A stretch of 48,084 bases of DNA from Coriobacteriaceae bacterium AM113-163 (GCA_027673765.1 JAQDWB010000007.1:105625-153708); one strand, 5' to 3'. Numbered from the stretch's first letter, positions 25,465 through 34,209 are shown. Notes: generated by a model not told the origin, from the sequence alone. Numbers and translations: made by a program.

Positions 25465-27480
25465 CTACATCACCTCCGCGTGAGGGGTCAAACCATTTGC
25501 CTTGAGCACCTCGTCGGGGAGCTCGGAATAGAAGTGCTCGGTGCCGGGCACGCGCTTGAAGACCGGACGGGTGTCCAGGCCAATGCGCGGATGGCTCGAG
25601 CGGGGCGCGAAGCGATCGCCCTTGGGGAAATCGCGCGGGCTCGGAACGGCGCCGGGCACCTGGTGCAGACGGCCCGAACCGCTCTCGATGGACAGAACGG
25701 AGCCCAGAAGACCGCGGGTGTACTCGTGGATCGGGTTAGTGAGCAGCTCCTTGGTGGGCGCCTGCTCGATAACCTGACCGGCGTACATAACCGTGATGTT
25801 ATGGGCGACCTCGGCGACCAGCGCCAAGTCATGCGAGACGAAGATCATGGCAAAGCCGAGCTTGGCCTGAAGGTCGTTGAGCAGCTTGATGACCTGCTTC
25901 TGGACGGTAACGTCCAGAGCGGTCGTGGGCTCGTCGCAGATGACCAGCTTGGGGTCGCGGGTAAGGGCCATGGCGATCAGGACACGCTGACGCTGGCCAC
26001 CGGAAAGCTCATGCGGGTAGCTCTCGAGCGTACGCTTGGGGTCGAGGCCCACGAGCTCCAGGAGTTCCTCGGCGCTGCGGGTGCCGCCGCGCTTGGTGAG
26101 CTGCTTCATCTGGGCAGAGATGAGCATGGAGGGGTTGAGCGAGGACAGGGCGTCCTGATAGACCATAGCGATATCGGTACCGCGCAGGCCGAACCACTCC
26201 TTCTTGCTCATCTTGAGCAGGTCGCGGCCCTCCCAGAGGACCTGGCCGGAAAGGTGCTCGTCATCGTCGGTCAGGCCCATGATGGCCAGCGTGGTGATGG
26301 ACTTACCGCAACCGGACTCGCCCACCAGGCCCATGGTCTGACCAGGACGGACGTCAAAGTTGACATGGTCGACGACGTTGATATCGCCGTGATGCTCAAA
26401 CTGAATGCAGAAGTCACGGACCGAGAGAATCGGTTCGACAGACTCGTCGGGCACATGGCGATCGTCACGCTTGAGCTCGACATCGCGCAGGGCGCCAAGG
26501 CGAGCGGAGAGGGACTGGGCCTGCTCCTTGTAGGCGCGAACGGGGTCGGAGACCAGCAGGTCGGCCTCGCGACGCTTGGAGGAATCGGTCGGATCCAGGG
26601 CGGCGGAGGGAGCAGCGGCCATGGCGTCGGTAATGCCCTCGGAGAGGATGTTGAGCGCCAGGCAGGTGATCATGATGGCCAGGCCCGGGAACAGCGCCTG
26701 CCACCAACGGCCGGCGAGCACGCCGCCGCGGGCGTCGGCGAGGATGTTGCCCCAGGTAGCGGTGGGCTCCTGGATACCAGCGCCGATGAAGGTCAGCGAG
26801 GCCTCGAAGATGATGGCGTCGGCGACCAGGGTAACGGTGAAGACCATGATCGGGGCGATGCAGTTACGCAGAACATGCTTGATCAAAATCCACGGAGCCT
26901 TGGCGCCGGAAACGATGACCGCGCGGACATAGTCCTCGCCGTACTCGGACACGATGTTGGCGCGCACGATACGGGCAATCTGCGGAGTGTACATAAAGCC
27001 GATGGCGAAGATGATCGACGGCACGGAGTTGCCCAGGATGGAGACGAAGACGGCCGCGAGGGCGATGCCCGGGATGGACATGATGATGTCCAGGATACGC
27101 ATGATCGTCTCGGAAACGGCCTTGCGCGAAACCGCCGCAAGGGCGCCCACGACCGAGCCGCAGACCAGAGCCATGGCAGTGGCGCCAAAGCCGATAATCA
27201 GCGAGTAACGACCACCGTAGAGCATGCGCGACAGAATGTCGCGACCCTTATCGTCGGTACCGAAGATAAATCCGTTGCCGGGAGCCTGGCGAGCCGTAAA
27301 AATCTCGACCGGGCTATAGGGGGCAAGAAGGGGCGCCAGAATCGCAGTCAGGGCGACCAGCACCAACACGACGGCGGCAATCTTAGAAGACAGCGTCATC
27401 TTCTTCCAGCCACCGAGCTTGAGCCCCTTGGAGGCAGCCTTCTCGAGCTGCTCGGTTTGCTTCTCTCGAATCTTTACCAT
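25465..27480 (-). CDS. ABC transporter permease-ATPase fusion (SatC type)
   Basis: A 671-residue fusion. Residues 1-290 are a DppC-type permease with about six spans and the coupling loop DYVRAVIVSGAKAP (~183-196). Residues 290-350 are a charged linker. Residues 350-600 are an ABC ATPase with Walker A GESGCGKS (387-394), signature SGGQRQ (493-498), Walker B ICDEP (514-518) and His550. The C-terminal oligopeptide tail is present, but the usual FxPRCxxA cysteine is serine (FAPRSSHP), and no cysteine cluster remains. I recall a comparable permease-ATPase fusion in SatABCD, a sialic-acid importer of Haemophilus ducreyi. The fusion is uninterrupted, with no internal stop. Confidence 0.9.
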   Translation of the reverse strand: MVKIREKQTEQLEKAASKGLKLGGWKKMTLSSKIAAVVLVLVALTAILAPLLAPYSPVEIFTARQAPGNGFIFGTDDKGRDILSRMLYGGRYSLIIGFGATAMALVCGSVVGALAAVSRKAVSETIMRILDIIMSIPGIALAAVFVSILGNSVPSIIFAIGFMYTPQIARIVRANIVSEYGEDYVRAVIVSGAKAPWILIKHVLRNCIAPIMVFTVTLVADAIIFEASLTFIGAGIQEPTATWGNILADARGGVLAGRWWQALFPGLAIMITCLALNILSEGITDAMAAAPSAALDPTDSSKRREADLLVSDPVRAYKEQAQSLSARLGALRDVELKRDDRHVPDESVEPILSVRDFCIQFEHHGDINVVDHVNFDVRPGQTMGLVGESGCGKSITTLAIMGLTDDDEHLSGQVLWEGRDLLKMSKKEWFGLRGTDIAMVYQDALSSLNPSMLISAQMKQLTKRGGTRSAEELLELVGLDPKRTLESYPHELSGGQRQRVLIAMALTRDPKLVICDEPTTALDVTVQKQVIKLLNDLQAKLGFAMIFVSHDLALVAEVAHNITVMYAGQVIEQAPTKELLTNPIHEYTRGLLGSVLSIESGSGRLHQVPGAVPSPRDFPKGDRFAPRSSHPRIGLDTRPVFKRVPGTEHFYSELPDEVLKANGLTPHAEVM

Positions 27481-27483
27481 AAT

Positions 27484-28440
27484 CTACACCGTCCTGATGC
27501 GCGGGTTGATGAGCAGGTAGAGCATGTCAACCACGATGTTGATGATGATGAAGGCAAGAGCAACGACGATAACGACGCCCTGAACCAGGTTCGCCTCGTT
27601 GCCCTGAACGCCCTGCAGAATCGCGGTGCCCATGCCGGGGAGGTTGAAGATAACCTCGATGACGACGGCGCCGCCCATGAGGTAACCGATCTTAAGACCG
27701 AGGGTGGTGACCGGGGTGATCAGCGCATTGCGAAGAACGTTGATGCCGACGACGACCTTCTCGGGAACGCCGGCGCCGCGAGCCATACGGACATAATCCT
27801 TATCGAGCTCCTCGACCATGGCGGTACGCACGATACGAGTCATCTGGCCCGTCAGCGGAAATGCCAAGGCGATAGCGGGCATGATCATACGTCCCAGATA
27901 GCCAGCCGGATTCGTGGTGAAGTGAGGCAGAGCACCCGATGCCGGAAGCACCTTAAGGTAGGAAGAGAACAGCAGGATCAACAGAACGGCAAGCCAGAAC
28001 GACGGGGTTGCCAAGCCGGCGATGGAAAAGACGCGGATCACTTGGTCCGGCCATTTGTCGCGATACAGCGCCGCGATGACGCCGAGTAAAAACGAAACGA
28101 CCGCACCGATGGCAAGGCCGATGAAGGTCAGCTGCATCGTGACGGGCAGGGCCGTGGAGATGCGCTTGGCAACGGAGTTGCGAGCAGCACCATAGGTGCC
28201 CATGTCGCCATGGATCAAATCGCCCATATAGCGCACGTAGCGCACGGGCCAGGGGTCGTCCAGACCATACTTCTCATGGTACTCGGCAACCGCCTCGGGC
28301 GAGGCACCGTCACCCAACGCCGTGTAGGCGGGGTCGGTCTTGGAGAACGACATAAGGAAGAACACCAGGACGGTGACGCCCAATGCCATGATCGGCAGCG
28401 CCACAAGACGCCTTCCAATCAAACGTAGCAAGTTGTTCAC
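27484..28440 (-). CDS. ABC transporter permease (SatB/DppB type)
   Basis: A 318-residue inner-membrane permease: first helix about 13-31, a periplasmic segment with DPAYTALGDGASPE, then five helices and the coupling loop DYVRMARGAGVPEKVV. Together with the fusion protein's permease half it would form the channel. The start is uncertain; GTG at 28440 follows AAAGGGGAG and gives MNNLLRLIGRR, the usual family N-terminus. Three bases separate its stop from the next gene. Confidence 0.88.
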   Translation of the reverse strand: MNNLLRLIGRRLVALPIMALGVTVLVFFLMSFSKTDPAYTALGDGASPEAVAEYHEKYGLDDPWPVRYVRYMGDLIHGDMGTYGAARNSVAKRISTALPVTMQLTFIGLAIGAVVSFLLGVIAALYRDKWPDQVIRVFSIAGLATPSFWLAVLLILLFSSYLKVLPASGALPHFTTNPAGYLGRMIMPAIALAFPLTGQMTRIVRTAMVEELDKDYVRMARGAGVPEKVVVGINVLRNALITPVTTLGLKIGYLMGGAVVIEVIFNLPGMGTAILQGVQGNEANLVQGVVIVVALAFIIINIVVDMLYLLINPRIRTV

Positions 28441-28501
28441 GTTCTCTCCCCTTTCTTTTGTCGGTAGGACCAACTGGTATATGAGTACGGATACTCATTA
28501 C

Positions 28502-28535
28502 AAGACCCGAGCGACATCGTTGCCGCCCGGGTCTT
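28502..28535 (-). terminator. Intercistronic hairpin between satA-type gene and permease gene
   Basis: AAGACCCG (28502-28509) pairs with CGGGTCTT (28528-28535), with partial inner pairing. A T-rich tract is clearest on the plus strand (TTTGTTT). On the minus strand it is a likely partial terminator or stability element between binding protein and permease. Confidence 0.5.
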
Positions 28536-28597
28536 TGTTTCAACTATGAGGATACGGTCCCAACGACCGACATCCTGCATACAGACTCAAGCGAGTC

Positions 28598-30211
28598 TTA
28601 CGCCTTGACGGTCGCAACGCCCCTGAAGGACATGCTCGTCGTACCAATGCCCTTGAAGCCATCGAGGGCCTCTCCGTTGGGCGCAGTGGACGGATCGTCC
28701 CAGGAAGCGGAGACGGTCTTGACGTGGACAACGGGGTACAGAACGGCATTGTCGGCAATGATGTCGAAGCACTCGTTCCACTTCTTCTGCTGCTCGTCGC
28801 CCTCGGCGGCAAGAGCCTCGTCCATGAGACCGTGGAGCTTCTGCCACTCAGCGGACTCCTTCCACGGGCAACGGGTCTGCATCCAGACGTTGTCGCCGTA
28901 CCACCAGTTGAGCAGCAGGTCGGGGTCGGCACCGAAGCAGGAAGGATCGCCAGGGGCAAGGAGGATATCGTAGGCCTCGCCGCCGTCGATGGCAGCGTAG
29001 GTGGCCGGCGAGGTATCGGTCTGGATGGTCACATCGAAGCCGAGGGCGTCGAGGTCGTTCTTGACCTGGGCGGCCATGCCCTTAATCTGCTCGTTGTCGG
29101 TGGTGCGCAGGGTGATGGCACCCGGGGTGATGCCAGACTCCTCGATGAGCTTCTTAGCCTTCTTGGCGTCGGTCTTGTACACCGTGGAAGCCTCATGATA
29201 GTTGGTGAAGCTCTTGGGCAGGTAGCAGCTGGCAGCGGTGGCAAGGCCGGCGAAGGTGTTGCTGACCATCTTCTCGGTGTCGAGCGCATACATGACAGCC
29301 TGACGGACCTTGACGTTGTTCCAAGGCTCCTTGGCGACGTTGAACATGATGAAGCGGGTGCCGAAACCCTGAACGTTATCGATCTTGCAGCCGGCGCTCT
29401 CGAGCTGGTCGACGGCGTCAGCGGTAACGAGCTCCATAACGAGCGTGGAGCCCTCCTGCTGAGCGGTAACGCGAGCGGTGGGGTCGGTCAGGATGCTGTA
29501 CTGGATCTTCTTATCCTCGGCAGCATACTCACCGTTGTACTCGGGGTTGGGAACCAGGGTGATCTCGGTATCGGAGATAGAGTCGTACATCCAGGGGCCG
29601 GAGCCGATCGGCTGCTTGGCGCGATCCTCCTCGGTCTGGGTGGCCGGGGTAACGCGGACGATGGCCAGACGATCCTTGAGCAGGGAGAAGTTGGGGACCT
29701 TGGTCTTGACCGTCACGGTGCTGGCGTCCTTGGCCTCGATGGACTCGAAGGGCTGGAAGAACGGAGCATAGGTAGCGGAAGCGGCGCAAGCGGTGTAGGA
29801 GGCAACGACATCGTCAGCGGTGACCTCGGTGCCATCGGAAAACTTGGCGCCCTTGCGGATGGTGACCTCGAAAGTGGTGTCGTCCACAGACTTGGGATCG
29901 TCGGTGGCGAGCTCGTTGAAGGTGCTGTAGTCGTGGTAATCGATGCCGTAGAGGCCCTCGACGACGTGCCAGTTAGCACCCAGGCCCACAGCGGAGCCGG
30001 TGCTGGCGGGATCGAAGCTGGACGGAGCGTAAGCGGAACCAGCGGTGATCACGCCGCCGCCACGGTTGGCGGAATCGGTGGAACCGGAAGCGGAACCCTC
30101 GTCGTTGGAGCTGCCACCGCAGCCGGTGAGACCAAGCCCTGCGACAGCAGCGACGCTGCCGGTGAGGCCGAGGAACGAACGCCTGGACATACCCTTGTTG
30201 ATGATGGCCAT
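28598..30211 (-). CDS. Sialic-acid-type ABC substrate-binding lipoprotein (family 5, Tat signal)
   Basis: A 537-residue family-5 solute-binding protein. The signal has a Tat consensus SRRSFLG (Arg10, Arg11), a hydrophobic core and lipobox LTGC with Cys31, then a Ser/Gly/Asp-rich tether. This family binds peptides in OppA, but operon context with nanA, nanE and a ROK kinase argues for sialic acid, as SatA. The ATG at 30211 follows GGAGAA. First gene of the operon. A peptide specificity is not excluded by sequence. Confidence 0.85.
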   Translation of the reverse strand: MAIINKGMSRRSFLGLTGSVAAVAGLGLTGCGGSSNDEGSASGSTDSANRGGGVITAGSAYAPSSFDPASTGSAVGLGANWHVVEGLYGIDYHDYSTFNELATDDPKSVDDTTFEVTIRKGAKFSDGTEVTADDVVASYTACAASATYAPFFQPFESIEAKDASTVTVKTKVPNFSLLKDRLAIVRVTPATQTEEDRAKQPIGSGPWMYDSISDTEITLVPNPEYNGEYAAEDKKIQYSILTDPTARVTAQQEGSTLVMELVTADAVDQLESAGCKIDNVQGFGTRFIMFNVAKEPWNNVKVRQAVMYALDTEKMVSNTFAGLATAASCYLPKSFTNYHEASTVYKTDAKKAKKLIEESGITPGAITLRTTDNEQIKGMAAQVKNDLDALGFDVTIQTDTSPATYAAIDGGEAYDILLAPGDPSCFGADPDLLLNWWYGDNVWMQTRCPWKESAEWQKLHGLMDEALAAEGDEQQKKWNECFDIIADNAVLYPVVHVKTVSASWDDPSTAPNGEALDGFKGIGTTSMSFRGVATVKA

Positions 30212-30347
30212 GTCTTCTCCTATCAATAGAGAATCTTACCCGGGAGCACCTAGACGTGCCCCCGCGCAACTTGCGGACGATATATACCTTACCTACCGAC
30301 GAACCCAACTGAGGTGCCGCGCTCGGCGACCGATACATACATACGCT

Positions 30348-30370
30348 TGAACGGTATTTACTACCGTTCA
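30348..30370. promoter_or_regulatory. Operator-like palindrome over the -10 box
   Basis: Nine-base perfect arms (TGAACGGTA and TACCGTTCA) flank a five-base centre. The promoter-like TAGTAA lies inside it, so a bound repressor would block transcription. The cognate regulator is not encoded in this window. Confidence 0.55.
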
Positions 30371-30524
30371 CCGAATTCATTGACAAACGATTCGCCAGAC
30401 AGTATGTATCGACGAGGTGAGATATCAGTCTTCGTCAACCCGCAGGATAGCAGGGTTGTTCACCATGGCTAGTCAAACGTTTTAGCGTTAATTAAACCCG
30501 AAATCGGCTGGTAATCGCCGTGAA

Positions 30525-30555
30525 ATACATGATTGAAAATCACGCAATCATGTAT
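30525..30555. repeat. AT-rich inverted repeat after uvrC
   Basis: ATACATGATT (30525-30534) and AATCATGTAT (30546-30555) are perfect 10-bp arms around 11 bases. It is located 21 bases beyond the uvrC stop. It may act as a weak terminator or as an operator; no T run follows. Confidence 0.5.
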
Positions 30556-30576
30556 ATCAGTTGTTTAGAGGCGTGT

Positions 30577-32523
30577 TTAGTTTTCGGATTGCTTTGCCGC
30601 CGCCTCGGCGCGCTCGGCATTCCATGCAACGAGCGCCTCGTGAACCGCTTTGGCGACATCGGCAGGAATGCCTCGAACTTCCGCGATCTCTTGCTCGCTC
30701 GCCGCGCGCAAACGCTTCATCGAGCCAAAATGGCGCATAAGGGCACGTTTTCTGGTGGGTCCCACGCCTGGAACGTCATCGAGTACCGAAACCGTCATGG
30801 CTTTATCGCGCAATTCGCGATGGAACGTGATGGCAAAACGGTGCGATTCATCGCGCACCTGTTTAATTAGATAGAGCGACGCGGACCCGGTCGGCAGCAC
30901 GACTGGAGTCTCGTCCCAAGGCACGAAAACCTCCTCATCGGCCTTTGCCAAGCCACAAACTGGTATATCGAGCCCAAGAGCCTCAAGTTGCTTGATCGCA
31001 GCGGTCAATTGCGGCTTACCGCCATCGACAACGAGCAAATCGGGGCGCGAGCCAAAGCGCTCGTCGGCCATGCGCTCGGGAGCATAACGTCGTCCCAAAA
31101 CCTCGGACATCGACACGAAGTCGTTTGCCTCGTCCAATTCGGCCTGAATTTTAAAACGACGATACTGACTCTTGTCGGCGCGCCCGTTGGTAAACACCAC
31201 CATCGAGGCGACCGTAAAGGTGCCATGCAGCGTCGAGATATCGAAGCACTCGATACGCAACGGCGGCGATGGCAGCGCCAACGCGCTTTCGAGCTCCAGG
31301 AGCGCTTGATTGGTGCGGTCGTCAGCGTACCCCGTTCGCATCATGTAGCGCATGAGGGCATGGCGCGCATTTTTGGATGCCATATCGAGCAGACGGTGCT
31401 TTTCGCCACGCTGCGGCCTATGGAGATGGCAGGAACGCTCACGCTTGCCCGCAAGCCACTCCCCCAGCGCCTCCGCATCCTCAAGCTCGACGGAAAGGTT
31501 GACCTCAGCTGGAATATCAGCCGTCTCGTCGTAATAGCGCTTAAGAAAGCCCGACTGGAGCTCTTCCTCGTCAACATCAAGACCCTTGTCGAGAATGAAC
31601 TCGCAGGTGCGAACTGTTCGGCCCTCGCGAACGACGAAGACGCAAGCGGCGGAGATGGTCTCCTCGCGATAGAAACCGATGACATCGATATCGACACTGG
31701 AGGGAAAAACGACTTGCTGACGATCGTCCAGACCCCTGATGACCTCCAAACGACGTTTGACGCGTGCCGCGCGCTCAAAGTCGAGCGCCTCAGCGGCATC
31801 CGTCATCTCGGAGGTCAGCTCATCGACGACATCCTTGCGATGGCCCGACAAAAAGCGCTCGACACGCTTGACGTTCTTGGCATAGTCTGCCGGGGAAATC
31901 GCGCCGACACACGCACCTGGGCCGCGCCCGACATGGTAGTCAAAGCAGGGGCGCCCGTTTTGCGCGCAAATCATATTGACGATGTCTTCCTCGCCCTTGT
32001 GGGACTCGACGATACGGCGACAACGACGCCACTCCGCACAGGATGCGGAGCAGATGGGGATAACCTTGCGCAGCGTATCTATCGTCTCACGTGCCGCGCG
32101 GCTATCGGTATAAGGTCCAAAATAGCGCGTTCCCGGCTTATGACGCTCACGCGTGTATTTGATAGCGGGATACAGGTCGCCCTTTGTAATGGCGATAAAG
32201 GGGTAGCTCTTGTCATCCTTGAGGTCGACGTTAAAGTACGGATGGTACTGACCAATCAAATTGCGCTCGAGCACCAACGCCTCGTGCTCGGTCTCCACCA
32301 CGATATAGTCAAAACTCGCCACCAGCTGCATCATCAGCGGGATCTTCTGGCGCTCGTCCTGCAGCGTCACGTACTGACGCATACGGGCGCGCAGGTTTTT
32401 CGCCTTGCCCACGTAGATGACATCGCCCTTGGCGTCTTTCCAAAGGTAGCAGCCGGGCTGCGTGGGAACGCGCGAAACCTGCTCGGCAAGCGTTGGAATG
32501 TTGTCGTGACCGGTCACGCGCAC
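30577..32523 (-). CDS. uvrC: Excinuclease ABC subunit C
   Basis: A 648-residue incision nuclease of nucleotide excision repair. The N-terminal GIY-YIG domain has GCYLWKDAKGDVIYVGKAKN (24-43). A UVR motif sits near 205-240, the RNase H-like domain carries ECFDIS and VVDGGKPQL, and helix-hairpin-helix motifs end the protein. Its start is GTG, either at 32523, abutting the murJ stop, or at 32517, which has AGTAGG at better spacing. It is unusual in lying immediately upstream of a sugar-catabolism operon rather than rapZ. Confidence 0.95.
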   Translation of the reverse strand: MRVTGHDNIPTLAEQVSRVPTQPGCYLWKDAKGDVIYVGKAKNLRARMRQYVTLQDERQKIPLMMQLVASFDYIVVETEHEALVLERNLIGQYHPYFNVDLKDDKSYPFIAITKGDLYPAIKYTRERHKPGTRYFGPYTDSRAARETIDTLRKVIPICSASCAEWRRCRRIVESHKGEEDIVNMICAQNGRPCFDYHVGRGPGACVGAISPADYAKNVKRVERFLSGHRKDVVDELTSEMTDAAEALDFERAARVKRRLEVIRGLDDRQQVVFPSSVDIDVIGFYREETISAACVFVVREGRTVRTCEFILDKGLDVDEEELQSGFLKRYYDETADIPAEVNLSVELEDAEALGEWLAGKRERSCHLHRPQRGEKHRLLDMASKNARHALMRYMMRTGYADDRTNQALLELESALALPSPPLRIECFDISTLHGTFTVASMVVFTNGRADKSQYRRFKIQAELDEANDFVSMSEVLGRRYAPERMADERFGSRPDLLVVDGGKPQLTAAIKQLEALGLDIPVCGLAKADEEVFVPWDETPVVLPTGSASLYLIKQVRDESHRFAITFHRELRDKAMTVSVLDDVPGVGPTRKRALMRHFGSMKRLRAASEQEIAEVRGIPADVAKAVHEALVAWNAERAEAAAKQSEN

Positions 32524-34206
32524 CTACTTGCGACGAATCAGCGCCGAGACCTCGGGCATCTTAAGGACGACGGCAAGGCCAAAGGTAACAGCAAGCGAGA
32601 CGACACCCGCAACGCAAACGTAGCCAAGAGTAATCAGAATCGAGCCGCCAAGTGCCCCGACAAAGTGCTCAAGCGCCCACATGACGCCGGCGCCTGCGGC
32701 AGCACCCAGGCCACCGAGCAAAAGGCCAAAGAACCCGCCATGCAGGATAGATTTGACCTGAAGACCACGCAGGCGACGACGCAGCCACCACAGCGAGCAA
32801 CCGACCAAGATCACGTAGTCGACGACATACGAAAGCGCGATTGCCGGCATACCGAAGCCCAGCACAACGCCAAACAGCAAAACCGAGCCGGCCTGGCCGA
32901 TGGCGGAATACAGACAATAGCGGCTATAGGGCTTCATGTCGAGCAGGGCAGAGAAGCTCTTCTGCATCAGCACGACCACGCCGTAGAGCGGCAGGGAAAG
33001 TGCCAGGTAGATAAGGAACTCCGACACCAGCGCCACACCGGACTCATCGAACTTGCCAGCGCAGTAAATCATGTTGAGCGGACGCGCGAAGACAATCAGG
33101 TACAGCGCGAATGGAATCAGGAAGAACAGCATCTGGGCGACGCCACGCGAAATGCCCGTGCGGACGCTGTCGTAATCCTTCTCCTGTGCGTCGTGAGAGA
33201 GCTCGGTATAGAGCGCCGTCGAAAGCGAGGCGGCAATCAGCGCGTAGGGCAGCGTGTACCACAGGCGCGCATAGGCGATGACGGAAGGACCGGTCTCGGG
33301 CTGGACCACCAGCGCAGCAGCGTTGGTGATAGAAGTCGAGACAAACATGCACACCGTGGCGAGCAGCGTCGGGATACCGAGCGCAATCGTCTGGCGCAGT
33401 GCGGGGTCCTTAAAGTCGATATGGATATGGGGATGCACGCCGTGCTTGCCAAGCGCGGGGATCTGACATGCCATCTGAACAAAGACACCGAGGGTCGTAC
33501 CGGCCGCAATCAAGATGATGCCGGCACGTTCGCCAAACTGTGCGGACACGGGCGCAAAGCCCATAAAGCTCGCAATGACGATCACATTGTTGAGGACCGG
33601 GGCAAACGTCGACCAGAAGTAGTCGCGGTGTGCGTTGAGGACGCCCGAAAACACCGAGCCCAAACCATAAAACAGAATCTGGATGGCAAAGAAACGGAAC
33701 ATGAACGCAGCGGTATCCATGCTGCCGCCGTCACCCGAAAGAAACGATTGCGTCCAGATAAAGCCCGGGGCGAACACGGTCCCCAGCAACGAAATGCCAC
33801 CCAGCACCAAAAGCAGAATGCCGAGCAGGTTGCCCACGTACTCGTTCGAGGCCTCGCGACCCCGCTCGCGCCTCACGCCCATGTACACGGGCAAAAACGC
33901 CGTCACGAGCATGCCGCCCATCACGAGTTCGTAGAGCATATTGGGCAGGTTGTTGGCGACCTGATAGGAAGACGAGAGCAGCGACATGCCGATAGCGGCC
34001 GCCATTGCCCACGTGCGGATAAAACCGGTGACGCGAGACACGATGGTCAGGATGGTCATAAGCCCGGCGGAACGACCAACCGTGGAGTAGTCCGACGAGC
34101 CCATGTCGTCAGTGTCATCTCGCGACGAAGAAGCTTCGGATGAGGGTGTCTGAGGCGCAGATTCTTCTGCAAAATGAGCTCCGCGCTTCAATTCTTCCTG
34201 CGGCAT
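32524..34206 (-). CDS. murJ: Lipid II flippase MurJ / MviN family
   Basis: A 560-residue membrane protein with about 14 helices that would flip lipid II across the membrane for peptidoglycan synthesis. A polar N-terminal tail of about 45 residues precedes the first helix. Family signs include the SRVTGFIRTW loop and NNLPNMLYELVMGGML. GAGAGGAC precedes the ATG at 34206. It sits between ybaK-like and uvrC genes, with uvrC starting right at its stop. Confidence 0.9.
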   Translation of the reverse strand: MPQEELKRGAHFAEESAPQTPSSEASSSRDDTDDMGSSDYSTVGRSAGLMTILTIVSRVTGFIRTWAMAAAIGMSLLSSSYQVANNLPNMLYELVMGGMLVTAFLPVYMGVRRERGREASNEYVGNLLGILLLVLGGISLLGTVFAPGFIWTQSFLSGDGGSMDTAAFMFRFFAIQILFYGLGSVFSGVLNAHRDYFWSTFAPVLNNVIVIASFMGFAPVSAQFGERAGIILIAAGTTLGVFVQMACQIPALGKHGVHPHIHIDFKDPALRQTIALGIPTLLATVCMFVSTSITNAAALVVQPETGPSVIAYARLWYTLPYALIAASLSTALYTELSHDAQEKDYDSVRTGISRGVAQMLFFLIPFALYLIVFARPLNMIYCAGKFDESGVALVSEFLIYLALSLPLYGVVVLMQKSFSALLDMKPYSRYCLYSAIGQAGSVLLFGVVLGFGMPAIALSYVVDYVILVGCSLWWLRRRLRGLQVKSILHGGFFGLLLGGLGAAAGAGVMWALEHFVGALGGSILITLGYVCVAGVVSLAVTFGLAVVLKMPEVSALIRRK

Positions 34207-34209
34207 CGC

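Larger units (their letters stand above)
30212..30576 (-). promoter_or_regulatory. Regulatory region of the sialic-acid operon
   Basis: This 365-base gene-free stretch contains several signals. A promoter-like pair TTGTCA (30381-30386) and TAGTAA (30358-30363) is spaced by 17 bases, and an alternative TTGGGT/TATATA lies nearer the gene. A palindrome with 9-bp arms (30348-30370) overlaps the -10 box. An outer inverted repeat CGATACATAC/GTATGTATCG occupies 30331-30340 and 30402-30411. AAACGTTT (30475-30482) and an AT-rich inverted repeat (30525-30555) follow near the uvrC end. No RNA gene was recognised. Confidence 0.6.

Noticed and set aside
24415..28089. Very long open frame on the plus strand across the sialic-acid transporter genes
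   Set aside because: It lies antisense to four recognised ABC and esterase genes and has no protein-family pattern. Long antisense frames are expected in GC-rich coding DNA.
30988..34143. Open frame of more than 1000 codons on the plus strand opposite uvrC and murJ
   Set aside because: It spans two well-supported genes in the antisense direction, and its composition is only the shadow of their codons.
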